This document shows positions 59,055 through 64,000 of a DNA stretch of 64,000 bases, piece by piece (position 1 is the stretch's first letter; every line of letters begins with the position of its first letter). This DNA is from Hydrogenophaga crassostreae (GTDB lineage Bacteria > Pseudomonadota > Gammaproteobacteria > Burkholderiales > Burkholderiaceae_C). The notes beneath the pieces were generated by a model. The model saw nothing but the letters and a program-made list of their open reading frames with translations. It did not search any database and had not been told where the DNA came from. The translations under genes were made by a program, and so were the position numbers. The stretch lies in assembly GCF_001761385.1 (NCBI RefSeq), contig NZ_CP017476.1:671501-735500 (forward strand), in the 5' to 3' direction.

Positions 59055-60536
59055 TTATGCGCTGACCGCGGCATGGAGCAGCGTTTCTTCGTTGAGTTCG
59101 TTTTCGGACAGATCGGCGACGATCTTTCCTTTGGCCAGGACGATGACCCGATTGCAAATGCCAACGAGTTCTTCGACATCGCTGGACGCCACGATGACGC
59201 AACCCCCGGTGTTGGCCAAGGCGCTCATCAGCGAATAGATCTGGAACTTGGCCCCCACGTCGATGCCGCGCGTCGGTTCGTCGAACAACAACACAGACGA
59301 GCGTGCCAGCAGCCAGCGGGCAAGCACCACTTTTTGCTGGTTGCCACCGCTCAGATTCAAGACCATGTTGTAAGGGTCGGCAGGGCGCACATCGACCTGG
59401 TTCATGAAGTCGGCAGCACCCAGGCGCTCCTTCGTCAGCGACAGGAATGGTTGCGCGAACTGCTTCAACGAAGACAGCGTGACGTTGAGGATGTTGTTGG
59501 CGGTGAGCACCAGTGCCTGCTCTTTGCGGCTCTCCGGGAGCAGCCCCATGCCCGAGCGGATGGCATCGCGCGGCGAACGGATGGAGAGTATCTGGTCGTC
59601 CAGGGAAATGGAGCCCGCTTCGAGCGGATCGGCGCCGAAGATGGCACGCAGGAGTTCTGTCTTGCCTGACCCGATCAAGCCGCTGATACCGACAATCTGG
59701 CCTCGATGGGCTTCAAATGAGATGCTGTCGAGTTTGTGGTTCTTCAGCCCCTCCAGCTTCAGGCCCTGAGGCTGTGCGCTGTCGGGTTTGGGGGGGAACC
59801 GGTCGGCCAGATTGCGCCCCACCATCAGGCTCACGATGTATTCGATGCTGACCTCTTGGGCCTTGCAGGTTTCAATGTTTTTGCCATTGCGAAAGACGGT
59901 CACGCGGTCACAGATCCGTTGAATCTCTGCGAGACGGTGGGAAATATAGATGACCGAGACACCCCGTTCGCGCAAGCCGTGCAGGAAGGCAAAAAGGGTG
60001 TCGGTCTCGACATCCGAGAGGGCGGAGGTGGGCTCGTCAAGAATGAGTATCTTGAAGTGTTGCTTGCGGCAAGCCTTGACGATCTCGATCATCTGCTGGG
60101 TACCAATGCCCAGATCGCCGGTGATGTCGAGTGGCTGGGCCTTGACGCCAAACTGGGTCAGCAGCGCTTGCGTTTCCTGCACCATGCGCGACCAGCTGAC
60201 AAAGCCCCTGCGCGTGGGCCATTCACCCAGGTAAATGTTTTCGGCCACCGTCAAATGGGGCACGAGCGAGAGCTCCTGGAAGACCACGCTGATACCGGCC
60301 TCATGGGCTTTGGCCGGGGAGTTCAGTGCAGCCGGCTTGCCCAGGAGCCTGATCTCGCCAGAGTCGCGTGCATGGGCACCGGTGATGATCTTGACGAAGG
60401 TTGATTTGCCCGCACCGTTCTCCCCCAGCAGGGCGTGAATTTCGCCGACCTCGAGTTCGAATGAAACCTGGTCGAGCGCTTGAACACCGGGAAACGACTT
60501 GCAAAGATCTTTGGCACTGAGTGCAGAGTTCGACAT
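59055..60536 (-). CDS. ribose-type ABC transporter ATPase (two ABC domains)
   Basis: A 493-residue RbsA/MglA-like protein with two fused nucleotide-binding domains. Domain 1 has Walker A GENGAGKSTFVKI, Walker B ILDEPTSAL and a non-standard signature GIGTQQMIEI. Domain 2 has Walker A GLIGSGKTELL, signature LSGGNQQKVVLARWL and LLFDEPTRGIDVGA. This asymmetry is normal for sugar importers of this kind. It follows the binding-protein gene after a hairpin-bearing gap. Confidence 0.93.
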   Translation of the reverse strand: MSNSALSAKDLCKSFPGVQALDQVSFELEVGEIHALLGENGAGKSTFVKIITGAHARDSGEIRLLGKPAALNSPAKAHEAGISVVFQELSLVPHLTVAENIYLGEWPTRRGFVSWSRMVQETQALLTQFGVKAQPLDITGDLGIGTQQMIEIVKACRKQHFKILILDEPTSALSDVETDTLFAFLHGLRERGVSVIYISHRLAEIQRICDRVTVFRNGKNIETCKAQEVSIEYIVSLMVGRNLADRFPPKPDSAQPQGLKLEGLKNHKLDSISFEAHRGQIVGISGLIGSGKTELLRAIFGADPLEAGSISLDDQILSIRSPRDAIRSGMGLLPESRKEQALVLTANNILNVTLSSLKQFAQPFLSLTKERLGAADFMNQVDVRPADPYNMVLNLSGGNQQKVVLARWLLARSSVLLFDEPTRGIDVGAKFQIYSLMSALANTGGCVIVASSDVEELVGICNRVIVLAKGKIVADLSENELNEETLLHAAVSA

Positions 60537-60679
60537 GGCGTCTGGACGTTGTTTGGCGGCGTGCGCCGGCCTGCGTCGATCCGGCGGGGCCGGTTCGACG
60601 ATGCAGGACGGGGAGGGTGGACGGGCCCCCAGCGCCAGGGCAGGTGCCCAGGCCGGGGACGGCGGAACTCGGGGGAAAG

Positions 60680-60698
60680 AACCGGTCGTGGACCGGTT
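60680..60698 (-). terminator. hairpin after the binding-protein gene
   Basis: AACCGGTC and GACCGGTT form an 8-bp stem around three bases at the stop codon of the binding-protein gene; read in its direction a CTTTCCCCC follows. With no true U-tract it more likely protects the upstream mRNA, raising binding-protein expression relative to the ATPase and permease. Confidence 0.5.
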
Positions 60699-61639
60699 TA
60701 CTTCATGTACTTGGCGACATTGCTGGCGTCGACCAACTCAGGAGCAATGTAGGTCTCGGGTGGAATGCCGTCGCGTTTGCCGCCTTGCTTCACATACTGG
60801 ATGGCGTGCTTGAGACCCAGGCCCACCATCGCCTCGGCATCCATGCGGATGGTCGCGGCCAATGAGCCGTCTTTGATGCCTTTGTATCCGGCGTCCTGAC
60901 CGTCGTAGCCGACGATGATGACCTTCTTGCCGGTTTTGGCCGAGGCCACTGCGCGCGCTGCGCCCACCGCCAGGTTGTCGGATTCGCCGAAAACGGCGTC
61001 CACGTCGGGGTTGGCCTGCAATACGTTGGTCATGACCTGCAGGCCCTCGTCTTCGGTCCAGTGCGCGCCCTGTTTGGCCACCACTTTCAAGCCCGGATGC
61101 ACCGCAGCGCCCAGGTCAAAACCCATGGTGCGCAGAATCTGAACAGGGTTGCCGGTTTCCCCTTGCAGCAGCGCAATCTTGCCTTGACCACCCAGACGGC
61201 TGGCGATGTAGTCGACGGCCATCTTGCCGCCGGCACCGTTGTCAACGCCAACGAAAGACACGACATCGGTCGTGTCGAGGCGGTTGTCAATGTTCACCAC
61301 GGCGATGCCAGCCTTCATGGCCTTGCTCACCACGGGGACCAGGGCTTTCGGGTGACCCGCCACCAGGATGATGAAGTCGACCTTTTTCGTGATCAGGTTT
61401 TCAATGATGGCGATCTGGCCAGCGTAGTCGCCAAAAGAACCTTCCGGCGCATAACGGGTGACTTCTGCGCCCGCTTCTTTGCCCAGCTTGACGGCCAGAT
61501 TGGCCATGGTGATCTGGAACGCGTTGGTGGTCAGGTCCATCACGACCATTGCACCCTTCAGTGGTGCTGCATGACTGGATGCCGCACTGCCCAGGGCCAG
61601 GACCGAAAAAAGAACCGCAGATAGGAGCCGTTTAAGCAT
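60698..61639 (-). CDS. ribose-type ABC substrate-binding protein
   Basis: A 313-residue periplasmic binding protein with signal peptide (LLSAVLFSVLALGSAASSHA). RbsB-fold marks are FIILVAGHPKALVPVVSKAMKAGIAVVNID, GKIALLQGETG, PDVDAVFGESDNLAVGAARAV and IIVGYDGQDAG. The ligand may be a sugar, polyol or aromatic-derived compound; it sits at the edge of the catabolic cluster. GAAGAGG lies 7 bases before ATG 61639. Confidence 0.92.
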   Translation of the reverse strand: MLKRLLSAVLFSVLALGSAASSHAAPLKGAMVVMDLTTNAFQITMANLAVKLGKEAGAEVTRYAPEGSFGDYAGQIAIIENLITKKVDFIILVAGHPKALVPVVSKAMKAGIAVVNIDNRLDTTDVVSFVGVDNGAGGKMAVDYIASRLGGQGKIALLQGETGNPVQILRTMGFDLGAAVHPGLKVVAKQGAHWTEDEGLQVMTNVLQANPDVDAVFGESDNLAVGAARAVASAKTGKKVIIVGYDGQDAGYKGIKDGSLAATIRMDAEAMVGLGLKHAIQYVKQGGKRDGIPPETYIAPELVDASNVAKYMK

Positions 61640-61927
61640 GGAAAACCTCTTCAAAGGATGGATGCAGGGAGCACGGTGATGTGCTGACATGATGGTATGA
61701 CGAGATGATGAGCAGTTCACTTAACGTTTTCCCGGGGGTCCGGATTCGGGGCGACTGGCCGCGTTTTGTCGCCGAGGGGCCGCAACGTGTTCTCTCTGTG
61801 GCTGGCCTCTGGTGAGGCGCTGTGTGAAACAATCCTCCACTCGTGACCGGGTCGGTGGTGTGAGGTGGCCTCAGTCCGCTTTTTGCACCGTCCTCAGTTG
61901 CCGCGCCCAAACGACCCGACACTTCAC

Positions 61928-62992
61928 ATGAACCAAGGTAGCTTCGATTTCAATGCCCCTCCAGAGCGAGAGGCCCCTGCGGTTGCTGCAGAGGCCGCCC
62001 AGGCTGACCCGAAAAAAGCTGCGACAGAAGCGGTGGCTGAACAAGTGCCAGTTGCACGCAGTGATGAGCCAGATCGCAACAACGCCGACGGCGAAGTCCT
62101 GGCCCGACGCCTGGAGCAAAACCCCGACTTTCGTGTCTTGCGACGGCTGCGGCCGGTCAGCGACTACGGCCCACCCCCGGAGGGCGCGTCCCGGTTTGCA
62201 CAGGTGCTGGTGCTCGACACCGAGACCACCGGCCTGTCACACGCCGCCGACAAAATCATCGAACTGGCCATGCTGCTGGTGAACGTGGATCTGGCGACCG
62301 GTTTGCCGTTTGGCCCGGTGGAGCTGTTTGAGGGGTTTGAAGACCCGGGCATGCCCATTCCCGCCGTCGCCAAGGACATCACCGGGATCACCGACCAGAT
62401 GGTGGCGGGCCAGCGCCTGGATGATGGCTTGGTAGAGGCCATGGCCGCGCGGGCCGACACGGTGATTGCCCACAACGCCGGGTTTGACCGGCCGTTTGTA
62501 GAGGCGCGTTTCCCGGCGTTTGCATCCAAGGCCTGGGCCTGTTCGTTCAAAGACATTGACTGGAAGGCCGCAGGCTCGGGCTCCTCGAAGCTGAGCGCCC
62601 TGGCGGCTGATCAGGGCTGGTTTTACGACGCACACCGGGCCCAGGTTGATTGCCATGCGTTGCTGCAGGTTTTGAGTCGACCCCTGGGTTCAATGGGCGC
62701 CACAGGCTTGAGCCTTTTGAACGACGCTGCGGCCTTGCCCAGTTTCAGGCTGGCTGTGACCGGTTCGCCGTTTGAGTCCAAAGACGCACTGAAGGCCCGG
62801 GGCTACCGCTGGGATGCCGAGGCCAAGGTGTGGGGTTGCGCGCTGCCCGACGAAAGTGCGCTGGAGGAGGAGCTGGCCTGGCTGGCAAAGGCGGTCTACG
62901 GCGGGCGCAACGCCAGCGTGGAGGTGGAACTGCAGGACAGCCGGGTGCGTTACTCGGCGCGCCGTGGCGAGGTATCGAAGCGGCGGCTCTGA
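61928..62992 (+). CDS. DnaQ-like 3'-5' exonuclease
   Basis: A 354-residue protein with a DEDDh exonuclease domain at about 95-260: VLVLDTETTGLSHAADKIIELAM, IAHNAGFDRPFVEARFP, and HRAQVDCHAL (Exo III). The N-terminus is a polar, Ala/Glu-rich 80-residue leader, and the C-terminus has a small domain with ALKARGYRWDAEAKVWGCALP, a feature of this group. It probably works in DNA repair or as a proofreading-like nuclease. ATG 61928 (MNQGSFDFN) is preferred over 61865. Confidence 0.88.
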   Translation: MNQGSFDFNAPPEREAPAVAAEAAQADPKKAATEAVAEQVPVARSDEPDRNNADGEVLARRLEQNPDFRVLRRLRPVSDYGPPPEGASRFAQVLVLDTETTGLSHAADKIIELAMLLVNVDLATGLPFGPVELFEGFEDPGMPIPAVAKDITGITDQMVAGQRLDDGLVEAMAARADTVIAHNAGFDRPFVEARFPAFASKAWACSFKDIDWKAAGSGSSKLSALAADQGWFYDAHRAQVDCHALLQVLSRPLGSMGATGLSLLNDAAALPSFRLAVTGSPFESKDALKARGYRWDAEAKVWGCALPDESALEEELAWLAKAVYGGRNASVEVELQDSRVRYSARRGEVSKRRL

Positions 62993-63004
62993 TGACCCCC
63001 TGTG

Positions 63005-63460
63005 TCAGGCCATCGTGGGCGCCTGGCTTTCAGCGGGTGAGGTCAGGCAGGCCAGAATCGCCGGTGGAATGGGCGCCACCTGGCGTGAGGGTCGGTCAAT
63101 AAAGACGATGCCGATTTTGCCGCGCGCGACTTCGCGGCCCGAGGCCACGTCGTTCATGCGGAACACCAGATCAAAACCGTATTTGTTGAAGTCATCGGGG
63201 GTCATGTTGACCCGCATGGTCTCGCCGTGGTACCCCTCGGACTTGTATTGGGCCACGATGTCGCCGACCACGAGCGAGTAGCCCGCCACGCTGGACTCTT
63301 GATAGCCCAGTGATTTGAAGAAGCGCACCCGAGCCTCCGATACCAGCGTCAACAACTGGGCGTTGTCCAGGTGTCCGCCCTGGTTGACATGGCTGATGTA
63401 GATCTGGATGTCGGTGGCGAAACGGAAATCGGCGGGGAGTTCGAACTGGATGCGTGCCAT
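63005..63460 (-). CDS. 4HBT-type acyl-CoA thioesterase family protein
   Basis: A 151-residue hot-dog-fold protein: IQIYISHVNQGGHLDNAQLLTLVSEARVRFF is the 4HBT-type catalytic and core-helix pattern (with HVNQGGHLDN in place of the usual YxDxDxxGHVNN), and LVVGDIVAQYKSEGYHGETMRV follows. It probably cleaves a short or aromatic acyl-CoA. It ends about 10 bases from the stop of the convergent exonuclease gene and begins 13 bases after the gor stop. Confidence 0.83.
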   Translation of the reverse strand: MARIQFELPADFRFATDIQIYISHVNQGGHLDNAQLLTLVSEARVRFFKSLGYQESSVAGYSLVVGDIVAQYKSEGYHGETMRVNMTPDDFNKYGFDLVFRMNDVASGREVARGKIGIVFIDRPSRQVAPIPPAILACLTSPAESQAPTMA

Positions 63461-63473
63461 GGTTGCAGGTAAA

Positions 63474-64000
63474 TCAGGCCTTGACCGGCTCGCGCATGGT
63501 CACAAATTCTTCGGCTGCGGTGGGGTGGATGCCAATCGTGCTGTCAAAAACGGCTTTGGTGGCCCCTGCTTTCATGGCCACAGCAAAGCCCTGCACAATT
63601 TCACCGGCCTCCGGGCCCACCATGTGCAATCCGACCACGCGGTCGCTGGTGGTGTCCACAATCAGCTTCATCAGGGTTCGTTCGCTGCTGCCCGAGAGTG
63701 TGTGGCGCAGCGCTTTGAATTCGCTGCGGAAGACCGTGATGTCACCGAATTTTTCGCGGGCTTTTTCTTCACCAAAACCCACGGTGCCGATGTTGGGGTG
63801 GGTGAACACGGCGGTGGGGATGAAGTCGTAGCTCATGTCGCGTGCTGCCTTGCCGGTGGCCGGGCCAAACAGCTGATCGACCACCACCATGGCCTCGCCC
63901 AGCGCCACAGGCGTGAGCTGTACGCGGTTGGTCACGTCGCCCACCGCGTAGATGTGGGGCACGTTGGTCTGGTAGCGCTCGTTGACGATCACTTCGTTCT
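63474..64000 (-). CDS. gor: glutathione-disulfide reductase, 3' part (cut by right edge)
   Basis: The frame is open to the window edge, so only about 175 C-terminal residues are seen. They include the FAD-proximal HIYAVGDVTNRVQLTPVALGE, the dimer-interface FTHPNIGTVGFGEEKAREKFG, VGLHMVGPEAGEIVQGFAVAM and the active-site base in IGIHPTAAEEFVTMR. The family is pyridine nucleotide-disulfide oxidoreductases, with glutathione reductase the best fit. The N-terminal redox Cys pair lies outside. Confidence 0.9.
   Translation of the reverse strand, partial: NEVIVNERYQTNVPHIYAVGDVTNRVQLTPVALGEAMVVVDQLFGPATGKAARDMSYDFIPTAVFTHPNIGTVGFGEEKAREKFGDITVFRSEFKALRHTLSGSSERTLMKLIVDTTSDRVVGLHMVGPEAGEIVQGFAVAMKAGATKAVFDSTIGIHPTAAEEFVTMREPVKA

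Noticed and set aside
58164..59669. Open frame of 501 codons on the plus strand
   Set aside because: Antisense to the ABC permease and ATPase genes, with low-complexity His/Gln/Asp-rich translation.
61640..61927. Possible right-hand attachment site matching the tRNA-Arg 3' end
   Set aside because: I looked for the T-arm/acceptor sequence here and near the other cluster edges and saw no copy.

Overview
The window looks like a chromosome segment of a GC-rich betaproteobacterium, most likely Burkholderiales of the Comamonadaceae type (Hydrogenophaga, Acidovorax or Polaromonas relatives). The grounds are the dat-ybeD-lipB-lipA block, an atpI-led F-type ATP synthase operon in the order B-E-F-H-A-G-D-C, GGAGAC-type ribosome binding sites, and protein sequences throughout that read as this group. 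No database search was possible, so genus is not claimed.

Bases 1 to about 28,000 are core genome. The left edge holds the 5' part of a DsbD-family gene (minus strand). It is followed by a cyclopropane-fatty-acid synthase, an AlaX-type trans-editing gene with a frameshift, and a creatininase-family hydrolase. A lipid/envelope neighbourhood comes next: glycosyltransferase, small membrane protein, HemL-like aminotransferase with an N-terminal extension, phosphatidylserine decarboxylase and an LpxH-like phosphoesterase. After this come an EamA exporter, an AhpD-like protein, the lipoate genes with ybeD and a D-amino-acid aminotransferase, and the full ATP synthase operon with a clear promoter and terminator. 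Then follow a cyclic-nucleotide-binding protein, a lemA/TPM/TPM operon (one member frameshifted), a YheT-type hydrolase, a conserved unknown gene and a membrane-anchored diheme cytochrome c.

A tRNA-Arg(CCG) gene at 28,054 marks the change to accessory DNA. It is followed by a decayed IS3-family element and then, to about 57,700, a large catabolic cluster for an aromatic or alicyclic compound whose identity I cannot fix. The plus-strand part encodes an extradiol-type dioxygenase, a fumarylacetoacetate-hydrolase (FAH) family enzyme, a DoxX protein and a Rieske oxygenase. A MarR regulator is divergent from a siderophore-interacting-type flavoprotein. The minus-strand part encodes a LysR regulator, two more FAH enzymes, an ACMSD-type amidohydrolase, an NTF2-like protein, the four-gene DUF1302/DUF1329/YCF48/MMPL envelope module, a Usp-hemerythrin fusion and a VanB-like reductase. 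It continues with a C-C-hydrolase-like alpha/beta hydrolase, a second extradiol-type protein, a Rieske ferredoxin, an FAD monooxygenase, an MFS carrier, a cyclase-family hydrolase, two tandem exported metallo-beta-lactamase-fold proteins, a cupin and an epimerase. CoA ligases, thiolases and acylating aldehyde dehydrogenases are absent, so the lower pathway must lie elsewhere.

The cluster's two main minus-strand transcription starts share two sequence elements, CAAACCCATATG at almost the same distance from the start codon and AGGGTTAACCCGA further upstream, suggesting common control by the neighbouring LysR protein. To the right lie a ribose-type ABC importer (binding protein, ATPase, permease), then core-type genes again: a DnaQ-like exonuclease, a thioesterase and the 3' part of glutathione reductase, cut by the right edge.
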